DNA of 64,000 bases from Amphimedon queenslandica (GCF_000090795.2 NW_003546245.1:540380-604379); one strand, 5' to 3'; shown: positions 42,815-54,508, counted from the first letter of the stretch. The notes: a model not told the origin generated them from the letters alone. Made by a program: numbers and translations.

Positions 42815-45649
42815 ATGTCCAGCAAAGAAGAGAGAGTCCTCCAGTCTGAATATGATGAGTCTCAATATTATCCAAGAGTAGCAGATGAGAGTGAGACGGA
42901 CTCTGGTGGCACTCTTGAATCTCTTGATGAAGAAACACCAATTCCCATAAATCAAGAAACTCTTTCTTCTCCTCCTCCTCCTCCTCCTCCCTCTAAAGAA
43001 CTAACAGATAAAGAAGCACCTAGTAAAGAAACTGCAAACGATAAAGAAGACATCAAAGGTATCGTTGCTTCTGATACGCAAACGAAAGATGTTATGAGTT
43101 GTGGCGTGTGTTTCCAGTTGCTGCTTGATCCAGTCACTCTTAACTGTGGGCACAGTTTCTGCCTCGTCTGTCTTGCCCAATTATGGAATGTCTCACGTAA
43201 CTCTTCTCTCCTTTGTCCAATGTGTCGTCAGCCTTGGGCTGAGCCTGGGGGCCGACTACCCTCAGTTAATGTTATGCTTAGGTACGTGAAGAATTTTAAA
43301 TAATTATTTGAAAATTCTTCAAATAATTTTTATTTTTAAATGTTTTCTAGGGAGGTACTAGAACAGACTTTTCCGGAAAAGATTAAGGAGAGACGTGGGG
43401 CCCTCTCTCCAGAAGAGTTTAATCTTATTGTGCAATACAACCAGGGTTCGGCCCAGCGTCCAGGGATGGGATCCGGTAGAGAGAGAAGACAAGTCAATAT
43501 GCATGCGATTATATGTATCTTCATGACAGTTTTATGCAGCATTTTCCTACTGGTGAGTAGCTGACTGTAGCAGTCATGGTCTTTGGTTGTTTGCCTTACC
43601 TTTGGGTTTACTTTACTTCAGCAGATTTCATGGTCACAGTCATTTTCAATGAATGTACCTGACCCTGTACTATAGTATAGGGACTTTGGCCCGATTTTGG
43701 AGTAACTTTAAAAATTCATGAAAAATCCAATTTTGATTAGAATCAATCCAAACTTGAAACACAGCATAAAAACATGTATATGTATTAGAAAAAATTATAA
43801 AAATTAAGAATTCTCTCCTTGCCATTTTTGGTGAAATTTGGCCCGAGACACTGTACTATAGTACAGGGACTTTGGCCTGATTTTGAAGCAACTTTAAAAA
43901 TTCATAAAAAATTCAATTTTGATCAGAATCATCTCAAATTTGAAATACAACATAAGAACATGTATATGTATCAGAAAAAATTATAAGAATGAAGAATTCT
44001 GTCCTTGCCATTTTTGGTGAAATTTGGCCCAAGACACGATTTGAAGCAACTTTAAAAATTTATAGAAAATCCAATTTTGATCAAAATAAGCTCAAAAGAG
44101 AAAAATTAATAAAAATGAAGTATTTTGAAAGCCATTCTCCATGTACATGCCTCTACATGTATCTTAGTATACTAAGCATTATCTTCATTAACCATCAATA
44201 CTACACTATCTCATTGTGTAGGTGTTTTTTGCTGTTAGTATTAGTCTGTGGCTGGTAGGTGGCGTGGGTGATCATTACATGCGTAAGCCAGTCCTTCACT
44301 GGACCAATGATGATGTAATGGAGTGGTTTGAAGGACTAGGTGACACTGTCATAAAAGACTCAAGAGAAATATTTGAAAGCGAAGTAAGAGAGTTGCTTAT
44401 AACTAGCCTCCAAAATGATCCATTCTCCTAACTTTTACTATGACATTTTTTCATTAACAGAAATTTGATGGTCGTCATTTGCTGAGATTGACAGATAACA
44501 GTTTGAAGGAGTACGGATTGTCGAGTGAGACTTCTCGCAACTCTCTTCTCCTCTCGATAGAACAACTAAAAGAGAAACAGAGAGCATTGCCACGCAATTT
44601 CCATGAATTCATGGTAAGCAACAACAGAAACATTCGTTACAGTCCCTTACTTGCAGGAGGCCAACAAGGAAGACACTGTTCTTATACTACTAACATACAA
44701 AGTATTCCCAAGACTGACTTTTGGCTACTTGTATCTCTTTCGATACTACACCATCTTTCTGCCTGTGGTACAGGTACAGCTCTTGGACAGAGAGAAGGAG
44801 GATACTCCTCTCTTGACGAGTGATGAAGAGAATATCAAAGAGATTGAAGATGAGAGCAAAAGACCCGAATTGATACAAATGATGGACCAGAGAAAGACAG
44901 AAACAGAGAAGGAGGAGGTTGAGGATGGAAAGTCTTATGATGTATGTGTATTGTCAAAAAATGCTTTAGTAATGATAATTGATGTCCACATTTTTTTCAT
45001 GATTACAATAATGTTCATGTGTTTTTTGTTCTTACAGGGTGACAGCCGTGATATTTCCAGTACACAACTGATTGCGATATTCCTTGAAATATTGCTAGTA
45101 CCACATCTAGTGGTTGCCATGTACACATTGACTGGACTCCAGAGTGAACCATTTCTCTCTTTAATCATACTATTTCACTGCATTGTGGCTACTTTGAGAG
45201 AAGTTAAGAACTTGAGGAACAAACTAAGGACACGACCAGCTCATGGACAGACATCAATTTGGTATGCAACATTTTGTTATACACCCACACGTACATGTAC
45301 ATATACACTCATGCTCATGCAAATAATTATTGATCCAATTCTGTACTATAATGTACATTAGGACATGTAGATTGCCCTGTTTTTCCTCTCTCTATCTCTC
45401 TCATTCTCTTTTTAAAGGTCATGGATCAAGACTGGTCTCTTTAATTGTCTATTCTATATCATACTTCTAATGATTGGTCAAACCATCTGCTTTCTCTTCC
45501 CGTACCCTTTGCTGACTTTCACCTTTTATGTTCTAATATTCCAAACGCTCTACAGCTTGCTTCATCGACGTTTCTTTCTACCAATTTTTCAAAGTGTGGG
45601 AAGATTTGGCGCCCACGGCTTCGTTCAGTTTCTTAATAACAACAGATGA
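42815..45649 (+). CDS. BFAR: Bifunctional apoptosis regulator (RING - SAM - transmembrane E3 ligase), 7 exons
   Basis: Exons 42815-43281, 43351-43552, 44222-44383, 44461-44613, 44657-44941, 45038-45261 and 45418-45649 give 574 aa (human BFAR 450). The acidic, Pro-rich N-terminus ([10 protein letters not shown]) is an extension. The RING follows: CGVCFQLLLDPVTLNCGHSF, CLVC and CPMCRQPW, matching the BFAR pattern. A TM helix (IICIFMTVLCSIFLLVFFAV), a SAM domain (KPVLHWTNDDVMEWFEGLGD to RHLLRLTDNSLKEYGLSS) and several C-terminal helices then follow in BFAR order. In vertebrates BFAR is an ER membrane ubiquitin ligase that binds BCL2 and caspase-8. A long acidic insert (residues after VQLLDREKED) is absent from human. 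The start is the ATG at 42815. Confidence 0.92.
43665..44110. repeat. Dispersed palindrome-centred repeat, 2.5 monomers (BFAR intron)
   Basis: Head-to-tail monomers of ~190 bp fill most of the second BFAR intron. Each has a degenerate CCCTGTACTATAGTACAGGG (about 43672 and 43849), gattttggag(t/c)aacttta and ccttgccatttttggtgaaa. Confidence 0.82.
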
Positions 45650-46054
45650 GAGGGAAAGGAAGTACTGAGAAAGACTAGCTAGTGTAGTTGTGTTAATTTA
45701 TATAATCCTATAGCTCAATTATTATTGATTTGTGTCATATTATTATCATGAAAAGTACCAATACTTATTTGCCATATTGTGCTCTCTCTTCTACTCTTTT
45801 CTTACTCAATTTTCTCTTTTCCACAATTCTTGGCAATAATATAATCAAGAGTATATGATTATTGTCTAGTAGTGTTAAATCATTGACAAGACAAGTGCTA
45901 TTCACACATGCCAAAGGGCATGGCCCATTTAATAATAGCAACAAAAACATGCATTCAAAACATCACGACCTGATATATTGTTGTACAATAATTTCATCTC
46001 TCACTAAATATTCAAAATATTCAATACAAAGTCAATATTAACAACATTAACTTT
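45650..46054. other. Convergent spacer BFAR/THOC1
   Basis: AT-rich 3' sequence between two convergent genes. No supported feature was seen. Confidence 0.6.
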
Positions 46055-47662
46055 CTAAAATTCCTTTGAAGTCTGGAGTATGACGTGATCAAGATACTCT
46101 TCAAGAGGTCTCATCGATGACTGGTTTGCAATCGGAAAGAAATGAGTGCTCTCACACGAGAGAAGCCGCAGTGCCTGCCAGCGGAAATTAGGATTCGATA
46201 TCCACCTGTCTTCTTTGGGTATCTCACAGTTAGGCTTCATCTCCTCTAGCGGCTCCTCGAGAAAGATTTCTAAAGGAGGTACAAAGATACGCTCGGGCGA
46301 CGAACAGGACTCAAGATTATCAGGGCATAGGTTCCATAGTCGTGATAGTTCTTTGCTCCCCATGTCCTTCTCCTCTTTCATTGCAAACAACCTCTCGCCT
46401 AATCTCTCCTTAGTATCTCCTCCCCCTCCTCTGTTGGGAGGTTTTGAATTGGTTTTTTCAAACGAGGGACAACCCCCATTCTTCCATGCTATCCAAGTCT
46501 CTTCCCTCTGAATGACAAGTTTCACGTATTCGGCAAAAGATTTGCCGTCGGGTGGAGTTTCCTCAAGCAACTGATACACTTTACTTGTGGTTTCGGTGAC
46601 CCACGAGGAATGAGACTCACTCAAAACCTGAGACGAGTTCTTAAATTTGACGTCCCCAGTCAAGTACTGAAACAAAATGAGGAACTGGATGAGAACGTGG
46701 CGACGGAAATGAGAGTCACTGAGTTGCAGGGAGAGCAAATTCTCACTGGTAAGGTATTTAGTGAAATAATGCGAACTGGTGTACGGTGACAAGGTATCCA
46801 TTCCTTCATCTGAAGACTGTAGCTTCCTTCTCTTGCTCTGAATGTCTTCTAGTTTATAGCTAGAGAATGACTGGAGTACCTCTTGGACTGTTCCAGTAAA
46901 TTTCTTCCAGCGATCAGAGTGAAAACACTGGACCGGATGTCGGAAGAAATCCTGTAGAGTCCAGAGTTTCTCATACAGGTTATAATCAACTGGAGTCATA
47001 CCCGTCTCTTGATCCAGGGCATCAATTTCCATATCCTCGCCGTCTTCGTTGGTATTACCCCCGGGAGGTTTCTGGGGTTCACTGGAAGAGGGAGGTGTCT
47101 GCAGGGTCTTGAATGACGTGACATTCTCCAAGTTGAAGTGACTCATGAGGTTTAGGGCAGATTTCTCAGAGAGAGGAAAAAGACGAGCAAGGAAGAGCTG
47201 AATCCGTCCACAGAAGACGGTGTTGAGGGACGAGGAGAGACGTCGAAGGAGGTCATTACACATTCGTAGGAGAAGAATCCTCCCAGAAGAAAAGAAATCC
47301 TGTTTAGTCCACACTGTCACATGAGACTCGACGGTATCAAATAGCTTTTCACAGAAGTCGAGGGTAATGCAATCAAAGGCATCAGAGAGGAGAAGGAAAG
47401 GAACAGAATGATAGCATATCTGAGACTCGGCACAAAGGACTGATAGGGAGACGAGAGAGCTAAAAGAGGAGACGAGAGGATCCTTTGCAATGAGATCCCT
47501 CAACACGTCACGAAAGGATTGCTCAAATATAGATTTCTTATCATTGTCGTTTCCAGAGGCTTTTCCAAAGGCTTCCTGAAGGAGGGAGGGAGAGCTGGCT
47601 CCATTTTTCAATGTCTGGTGGATGGATTGAGCAAAACGAGACCTGGTTTCACTGGAGGCCAT
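46055..47662 (-). CDS. THOC1: THO complex subunit 1 (HPR1), intronless and lacking the death domain
   Basis: THOC1 is a core subunit of the nuclear THO/TREX complex, which couples transcription to mRNA export. One uninterrupted 535 aa frame is colinear with human THOC1 (657 aa). Matches include 'RMCNDLLRRLSSSLNTVFCGR', IQLFLARLFPLSEKS, LMSHFNLENVTSF, PVDYNLYEKLWTLQDFFRHP, LSDSHFRRHVLIQFLILFQY, WKNGGCPSF, LSRLWNLCPDNLES and the final EYLDHVILQTSKEF. The human C-terminal death domain (about 100 residues) has no counterpart before the stop. The absence of introns contrasts with every conserved neighbour. It could be an old retrocopy, or the gene may have lost its introns. It is divergent from the sterol oxidase gene, with 103 bp between start codons. 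Confidence 0.95.
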   Translation of the reverse strand: MASSETRSRFAQSIHQTLKNGASSPSLLQEAFGKASGNDNDKKSIFEQSFRDVLRDLIAKDPLVSSFSSLVSLSVLCAESQICYHSVPFLLLSDAFDCITLDFCEKLFDTVESHVTVWTKQDFFSSGRILLLRMCNDLLRRLSSSLNTVFCGRIQLFLARLFPLSEKSALNLMSHFNLENVTSFKTLQTPPSSSEPQKPPGGNTNEDGEDMEIDALDQETGMTPVDYNLYEKLWTLQDFFRHPVQCFHSDRWKKFTGTVQEVLQSFSSYKLEDIQSKRRKLQSSDEGMDTLSPYTSSHYFTKYLTSENLLSLQLSDSHFRRHVLIQFLILFQYLTGDVKFKNSSQVLSESHSSWVTETTSKVYQLLEETPPDGKSFAEYVKLVIQREETWIAWKNGGCPSFEKTNSKPPNRGGGGDTKERLGERLFAMKEEKDMGSKELSRLWNLCPDNLESCSSPERIFVPPLEIFLEEPLEEMKPNCEIPKEDRWISNPNFRWQALRLLSCESTHFFPIANQSSMRPLEEYLDHVILQTSKEF

Positions 47663-47765
47663 GCCGCCATGTGTGAGATAAGGTGGGTGTGGTCACATCC
47701 AAAACTACCCGCCCATTAAAAGAATAAAGAGTGCGTGGGTGTAGGATTGTAGGTGGGGCTGAAAA

Positions 47766-48671
47766 ATGATGGAGGAGATGCTTTGGTTTGTTTTTGTGTC
47801 AATTGGACTCCATTTCGGCATGGTGTGCCTCTTGTCTGGATTTTATGGATTCATTGATCACTTTTCATTGTTTCAAGACTCAAAATTTCAGAAAAAGTAA
47901 ATCAACAATAGACTTGGAAGAGTGTGCTCTGCCTAATGTCTGCTGTCTGAACCTTTCTTTATGGCTAGAGATATATACTTAGTTACTTACTCCATGCAAT
48001 ATTGATATTTGTTGTTTTTCATTGATAGGTCCGGCCATTCTAATCCAAATCTAACCGACTGCGTTGTCGTCCTCTTTAAAAACATATTCATATATGATCT
48101 CATTGGTTTGCCGATAATTTACTTAGCATTGAAGCAAAGAGTAACATTCACTGGTCCATTCCCTACGTGGTAATCAATTTTAGAAGCAAATTATATTTTT
48201 AATTTCAACTTTAATAGGCCAGAAATATTAGTTCACATCCCTCTTTGCGTAATAGTAGAAGATACCTTGTTCTATTGGATTCATAGACTCTTACATACTC
48301 CATTCCTTTATAAGCACCTCCACAAGATGCATCATCAGTTTCATCAACCAATAGCTCTTTCATTTCAATACACGCATCCGATTGAAAACTTCATGACAGC
48401 TGGGATACCTCTCTTCGCTGGGCCGCTCCTCCTTGGCAGTCATGTCTATACTGTGTGGCTCTGGATGTGTGTTAGGATAACGGAGTCTATGGATGGTCAT
48501 TCTGGATATGATCTCTGGTTCATGCCGTTTAGGTACTTCCCGTTCCGTCCTGGGGCTCAAGTTCATGATTATCATCATTCTCATAATGTTGGGAATTATG
48601 GCTCATTCTTTACACTCTGGGATAAACTTTGTGGCACCGATCACTCCTTCAAAGCATATAAAAAGAATTGA
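47766..48671 (+). CDS. MSMO1: C-4 methylsterol monooxygenase-like fatty acid hydroxylase superfamily protein, 3 exons
   Basis: Exons 47766-47896, 48029-48169 and 48218-48671 join in phase to 241 aa. All three histidine boxes of the di-iron membrane hydroxylases are present: HRLLH, HKMHH and HDYHH, plus the HSGYD element. The context 'VEDTLFYWIHRLLHTPFLYK', TESMDGHSGYD and GNYGSFFTLWDKLCGTD is nearer to C-4 sterol oxidase (MSMO1/ERG25) than to FAXDC2. Family enzymes sit in the ER membrane and oxidise the C-4 methyl group of sterols with O2 and cytochrome b5. It is about 50 residues shorter than human MSMO1 (293 aa), mostly at the N-terminus, where only two short hydrophobic segments remain. 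The exact substrate is inferred. Confidence 0.85.
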
Positions 48672-48897
48672 TGTTTAAGTTTATTATTATTATTATTATA
48701 GTCTATTTTTGTGTTAAAGTAGTTGTGTACAACAGAAGAACATTGTTTTGTGTTATTGTATTGTATTGATGTGTGATAATAATTATAAATATCAGAGAGG
48801 GTAGGCGAGAGAGGTGAAAGAGAAAGACAGATGAGGGATAACAGATGAAAAGAAGAAAGAGACAAAGAGGGAAAGAAATTGCAAGAAGTCATATGCC

Positions 48898-48903
48898 TTT
48901 ATT
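48898..48903 (-). terminator. Polyadenylation signal AATAAA of DNAI2
   Basis: AATAAA (minus strand) begins 9 bases after the stop codon at 48912. This supports ending the gene with the short exon 48912-48926 rather than reading through. Confidence 0.6.
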
Positions 48904-48911
48904 GTTAAAAT

Positions 48912-51541
48912 TTAAGCTCCTTCTTCCTAAAAACAGACATAATGAGGCTATATTTGTTGTTACAAATACTTGATCATCTGCAGAAGGTGTTTCTCCAGTT
49001 TCTTCAGGTATTGGTGTTGGTTGATGCTTGGGTAAGAAAGCTTCTTGGCGCTTCTTTTCGCGTTTCTCAATATCTTGTTTCTCTTGATTCAGTAAATGCC
49101 AGAAATCATCTTCTGCTTTCTGGATAGGATTCTCCTCCTCATCTCCACTGGAAGAAAAGTAAAGATATCTATACATAAGGTGCAACTTGAATTTACCCTC
49201 CTCCTTTCTCTTCCCCTCCTCCTCCTCCTCCACCACCACCACCTCCTCCTCCTCCACTTGCTGCCGCTTGTTTTGCTTTTAGCTTCATTTCTCTTCTCCT
49301 TCCTTCCAATATCTTTTCCCTCTTTGTCTCACGTTCAAATATCTGAGAAATAAAAGATGTCACGCATACTGCACGCATACTAATGTACATACAGCATTGA
49401 TATTGTGCTTCTCATTAGGCTGAAGGACAGAGAGGGCCCCAGATAGCTCCAGTAGCGTCACAACACCAGAATGAGACCCACAAGCAACCAGTCTGCCTTG
49501 CTCATGGACTCTGATTGAATGCAAGGACTCGTCGCAAACCTGCCAAGCAAACAAGTCATACAAGTCAGTGATAGGAGTCTTACTTGTATAGCTAGACTTG
49601 GTGCCGTTTGTCTGAGGCAAAGGTCCCATACGTTGAGAGAACCTGACATTGAAGTTGTGAAAAACACACCAGGCCTTGTTGGACTCCAACAGCCATCAGT
49701 CAGTGGAGTAGTATTATATCTAAAGAGAGAGAGAGTTGTGTGTGTGTGTGTGATAATAATGATTATAACTCACTGTGTCCACATTATTGGAGATTCCTTA
49801 GCATCTTCTGACCAAATCTACAAAACATGTCATTTTAGCTTAACAAAATCAATACCACAGTATATGTACCTTGGTTGTCCAGTCACCAACAGTGAGGAAT
49901 TGCTTGGGATAAAATGGATTACGCTGCAAAGAAAGAGTACAATCCAGTATATTGTTATATGGAGTACTTGTAATGAGTAGATTGGTCCCAAGTGTCCCAC
50001 AAATGCATGAGCTAGTTTATCCTGTGGAGTCTTCCCTTTACGATTGCCAGAGAGAATGACGCCTTGCTCTGTCCCAACCATGAACTTTGTTGGCTATAGA
50101 AATCCAAATAATTATACAATTCATCATACATATATATCTCCCATTTCATGCCCTTTCATTCTCGTTTCTCCTAACCATTGTTGATTCATATTCCAGTGTA
50201 ATTCCTCCTAGAGTGACGTCTGGTTTGTACCCGGGATATTCCAACACTAGCGTCTCAACCGGTTCAACGAGTTTACGTATGTCCCACCACATCACCTGAC
50301 CATCAGTCGAGGTTGAAAATATATCATTGCCTTAAAATGAAATGGGACTGATCATAACTTTGATATTTATAAGTGAACATGCATGAATATGCATAAAGAG
50401 AGTAGAGTGTATCCCTAACCTGTCTTAGATGAGGGGTATATTAGTTTGTGTACAGGGTCTCTATGACTAATCTCCACTGGTGTAGTATCGGTTGGCTGAG
50501 AACTCTTACGAGTATCAAATATAGCTATAAGAGAAGCATATCAATATCATACACTCTCACTGCATGTACATGTACCTATTTGACCATTATAGCAGCCTGC
50601 AGCCAGTGTGTGGGAATCCTTAGGATTATACTCAAGACATAGCATTGGAGATGCTGGCTTGAGAGTCATCTCTGGCTTATTAGGATTTTCTATAAAAAAT
50701 AAGAATTAAAATAATAATGAACACCACAGGTCACATACAAAAATCATCATTTACCAATGTCCCATATGTATGAATCAAATGATAACACATCCGAGGTCTT
50801 CTGAAACTCAAGTGCCGAGTAAGCAACTGCAATCTTGTTTGCTCCATCAGGATACCATGATATATTAGACACAGTCCTCTTAATGTCACTAGGATCTCTA
50901 CATGCGTGTATAGTAAGATGGTAAATGCATATTTTGTTGTTATTACCGGAGTATGTTAATGGTTCTTGCATTTGGTGCCTTGTCATTGAGAAGTGGTTCT
51001 GTCTTGTCAAAATATTCTTCATATATGTCAACCGAGTTGTTTTGCTTTAGATAGTGTTCCATTTTCTAAGAGGAGAAGTGAAATATGAATATAGGGGGAG
51101 GGAATGAGGAGAGTGCTCAGTACTGTATGTACATGTATGTATAATCATACTGTTCCCAGGTCTTGAATGACTTGCATGTAGATCTCATCCTTTTCAACTT
51201 TCTTCCTAAACCTAATGGTCTGCTCAACTTCGGCTGGGTTGATGTCTTTGGGCCAGCCACCCTCTGTGTGGTTCACACCTCTGATCTCAGTCTCAAACCT
51301 TTCAGTGTTCACCTATAGAGAGGAGGTCATCCTTTTACAGGGATTTAGGCTGCCCTACCTCATGCTCTGACATATCCGAGGTGTACTGTACTGCAATGTC
51401 TACAGGGTCTTTGCGAATGTAGTCATTCCTCATGGACGAGTCAGGCCTTATGTCGATACTCAGCTCAGGTGGACGGTCAGAGAAGATTGCCTGCCGTCCA
51501 AACTCATTCCTTTTCTTTGTATAGACGTAGACTATCTCCAT
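48912..51541 (-). CDS. DNAI2: Dynein axonemal intermediate chain 2, 15 exons
   Basis: This WD-repeat intermediate chain anchors the ciliary outer dynein arm. Fifteen exons join in phase to 608 aa (human 605): from 51359-51541 ([20 protein letters not shown], almost the human N-terminus) to 48912-48926. Family blocks include VNPVD-like 'KDPVDIAVQ', [111 protein letters not shown] and the coiled [19 protein letters not shown]. The next-to-last intron is only 43 nt (48927-48969). A run of about 14 Gly interrupts the C-terminal part (49200-49260), which is not in human. Together with DNAH9 at 1.5-26 kb it gives two subunits of the same motor complex in one window. RPS2 lies divergent upstream. 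Confidence 0.96.
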
Positions 51542-51720
51542 ATTTGAGGCAAATCCTCTGAATCCCTGCTCACTTTGTGGAGGCTTTCTTATTGCAGGTG
51601 CCTTAGGTTATTTGGTTGCTATGGGGCGTTCCGTAGCAACCCTTGCGCATGCGCAGTAGGTTTATTGTAGAGACCACGTTGCTTTGAAAGAAGAAGATAC
51701 TTTAAGATCTCATCACGTAA
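51500..51720. promoter_or_regulatory. Probable shared promoter of DNAI2 (-) and RPS2 (+)
   Basis: The spacer between the DNAI2 start (51541) and the predicted RPS2 leader exon is about 100-150 bp and locally GC-richer (ttgcgcatgcgcag, an NRF1-like palindrome, at about 51643-51656). A 5' leader ending at atctcatcac (about 51715), followed by GTAAGA, suggests a 5'-UTR intron of RPS2 to about 52023. Sharing is inferred from spacing. Confidence 0.5.
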
Positions 51721-52027
51721 GACCCTCTTAAAAACTCTCTCTCCTTTATTTTTAATATTAGCATTATTACCTAGCTTGCATTTTAGCTATTGCATGAAAA
51801 TAAGGAAATTTATGCATTTATGAAGTAAAAAAATTAAGACTAATATAATAATTATGATAATTATTAAGTACTATAATATAATGGCATGGTTATAATTTTT
51901 AATATGCAGATTGAACAATTGTAGAAGAAACTGTGCCTGATTATTGTCATTTTTTTTGCTTAATTATGTGTGGGTGTGGCTTGTCATTTGCATGAAAATC
52001 TATTACGCTTAATTCCTATTTCAGTAA

Positions 52028-53043
52028 ATGGCGGACAATCCGACCGGTGGTGCACGTGGTGGATTTGGGAGGGGTAGAGGACGCGGGCGTGGCAGGGGAA
52101 GGGGACGAGGGCGTGGTCGAGGCCAAAAGGAAGACAAGGAATGGATCCCGGTGACTAAACTTGGTCGTCTTGTAAAGGACGGAAAGATCAAGCGCTTGGA
52201 GGACATTTATTTATACTCTCTTCCTATTAAGGTAAGCCGTAGCACCTTTTTAGTCAATTGGTCCTTTTTTATTATTAGGAGGCTGAAATCATTGACCACT
52301 TTTTGGGTTCTGCTTTGAAAGACGAAGTACTCAAGATAATGCCCGTTCAGAAACAAACTCGTGCCGGACAAAGAACTCGATTTAAAGTAATTGTTGTGCG
52401 GATTAAGAAGATTTAGTATTATTATACTAGGCATTTGTTGCTATGGGAGATTACAATGGACATGTTGGTCTGGGAGTTAAGTGTTCCAAGGAAGTTGCTA
52501 CTGCCATTAGGGGTGCTATAATCTTAGCTAAACTCTCAATCATTCCAGTCCGTCTTGGATACTGGGGTAACAAGATTGGTATGCCACACACAGTACCTTG
52601 TAAAGTAAGTGAGCAACTTTTTTGTACGTGTGTGTGCGTATGTTTATAATATTACTGTGTCTTCTACAGGTCACTGGTAAGTGTGGCTCTGTTCTCATGA
52701 GATTGATACCAGCTCCTCGTGGTACCGGGATTGTTAGTGCTCCTGTCCCTAAGAAGCTATTGCAAATGGCTGGAGTTGCTGATTGTTATACTAGTGCCCG
52801 TGGAGCTACATCAACTTTGGGCAATTTTGGTAAGTATTGATTATTTTCTAATACCTTTTATTTTTGATTTTTTTAATAGCGAAGGCCACATTTACTGCAA
52901 TTGCTAATACCTATAGCTACCTTACCCCTGATATGTGGCCTGAGACAAAGTTGAACAAAGGTCCTTATCAAGAGTTCTCTGATTATCTGGCAAAGAACCA
53001 GCCTAAGCCACACAATGTTGCAACTGCTGCCGCTGCCGAATGA
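52028..53043 (+). CDS. RPS2: 40S ribosomal protein S2 (uS5), 5 exons
   Basis: Exons 52028-52231, 52279-52386, 52431-52604, 52670-52829 and 52880-53043 give 269 aa. The N-terminal RG-rich tail (about ten GRG repeats) is typical of animal uS5 and is a likely arginine-methylation region. [69 protein letters not shown] and [18 protein letters not shown] are near-identical to human. It sits at the decoding side of the small subunit near the mRNA entry channel. A 5'-UTR intron (about 51716-52023) is likely. I looked for snoRNA boxes in the introns, because human RPS2 hosts snoRNAs, and saw none I could support. Confidence 0.98.
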
Positions 53044-53174
53044 ATTATTGACTTTGATGCTTAATTTAGGAGTCCTTTGAGACTGTTGTATTATTAATGG
53101 CAGCATTAATTATTATAATTTTAAAATTATTAATGATTAAAATGTGACCAAGCGTCTACAGTTTTAGTTAATTT

Positions 53175-54375
53175 TCAGTTTTTTTCGTCCTGGGAAGCTA
53201 TTGGCGATTTCTCGTCTTTTTGAGGACCATCTTCCTCTATCTTGCCCCTGTAAAATGGAAACTCGCAGCAAAAGAATATTTTGAGCCATTTATTGATCCT
53301 CTTATAGATTGCAGGTGGTAGAGGAATCAGGGGACTAGTGGAGTCCTTGTACTCTTGATAAAGTGGATTACTAGAAAAAAGGGAAGATTATGAACATGTA
53401 GATCTACATGCACATATTATAAGCCTTTGACATAGTGTCACTATCAATGCCTTCTTTTGCTAATCCCTCTCTGCTTACCTTCCATATCGTTTATCAGAGC
53501 TTCTCTCTAATGGTGGTATCCCAGTGCCAAAGACAAGAATAAAGGTAATGAAGAGTGGGCTAATGACAGCTACCCACTTCCACGTCTCAAGAATGGAAGC
53601 GCTCATGATGAATGCTCCCCACCACACAGTAATCTCACCGAAATAGTTTGGATGGCGGGAGATCTTCCATGGTCCCACGTTGCACCACTTTCCCTTGTTC
53701 TCCGGGTTGCTACGGAAATTGAACTTGACCTGATCGGAGATGGTCTCAAAAATGAGTCCAAATATGAAGATGAGGGCCCCAATGATGACCGTCACGTCTT
53801 GTGGCTCTATGTCAGTGAAGCCTGGCCTAGGAGCGGTAGGCGAGTTGATGAAGATGACGGTAAAGCTAACAATGTAGACCCAGACTATTTGAAAGATCCA
53901 AAAGACGAGGAACTTGAGCGGATTCCCACGGACATCGTCAAAACGTTTGTCCGTTCCGGTTTTTATGATCCTGTAAAGAAGGTACGCAGCTAGTCTTATG
54001 CTCCAGAGAGTGACAAGGACAGTCATTATGATTTGGCGAGTATTGTAAGTCTAGACAAACAGTAATAACGATTTAATTGCTGTGTAGTATAAATAAAGTA
54101 AAATTTATTATTATTCAAAATTTATTATTATTCAAAAATTTGATATTTCTTCTCACCCCACTGAGTCCAAAAGTAAGGAGAGCAAGTACAAGGAAGTTGG
54201 AACCTCCTGCAAAATCTGTCACCTTGTCAAACTTGCATGTACAGGCAACAAGATAGAACGAGATTTGAATGATGATGGTTAATATGAGGCAGAGGGCAAG
54301 GTTATCACAGTCCCTTGGTATAAGAGCATAGCCTTCCAGCCCGTCTGGACAATAAGTAGAGGAATAGTTACCCAT
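53175..54375 (-). CDS. DUF1295 (steroid 5-alpha-reductase-like C-terminal) membrane protein, 3 exons
   Basis: Exons 54157-54375, 53479-54050 and 53175-53370 give 328 aa with about six helices. The core NTRQIIMTVLVTLWSIRLAAYL, the block 'TGTDKRFDDVRGNPLKFLVF', 'SDQVKFNFRSNPENKGKWCN' and VGPWKISRHPNYFGEI are typical of DUF1295 proteins. The conserved SRHPNYFGE motif matches the NADPH-binding end of sterol reductases and isoprenylcysteine methyltransferases. Bacterial and animal members are annotated only as putative reductases, so the reaction is unknown. Human lacks a well-studied orthologue that I can name. The C-terminal 60 residues are charged and probably cytosolic. The gene is head to head with the JmjC gene, 133 bp apart. 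Confidence 0.88.
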
Positions 54376-54508
54376 TGGGAGAGAAAGAGAGAGAGAGGAA
54401 GACGAGAGGTGATAAAGAAGGAATCACTATAAAATTATCACTATTTCATTGACCCTTTAATCGACACACCGCGGGGTCATTCACCTGATTGTTGAATAAT
54501 CATTTGCA

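Noticed and set aside
46146-46511. 121 aa plus-strand ORF
   Set aside because: It is antisense to THOC1.
51716-52023. snoRNA in the RPS2 leader intron
   Set aside because: I saw no convincing C/D or H/ACA boxes with a closing stem.
53652-53993. 113 aa plus-strand ORF
   Set aside because: It is antisense to the conserved core of the DUF1295 gene, whose family motifs and splice phases are clear.
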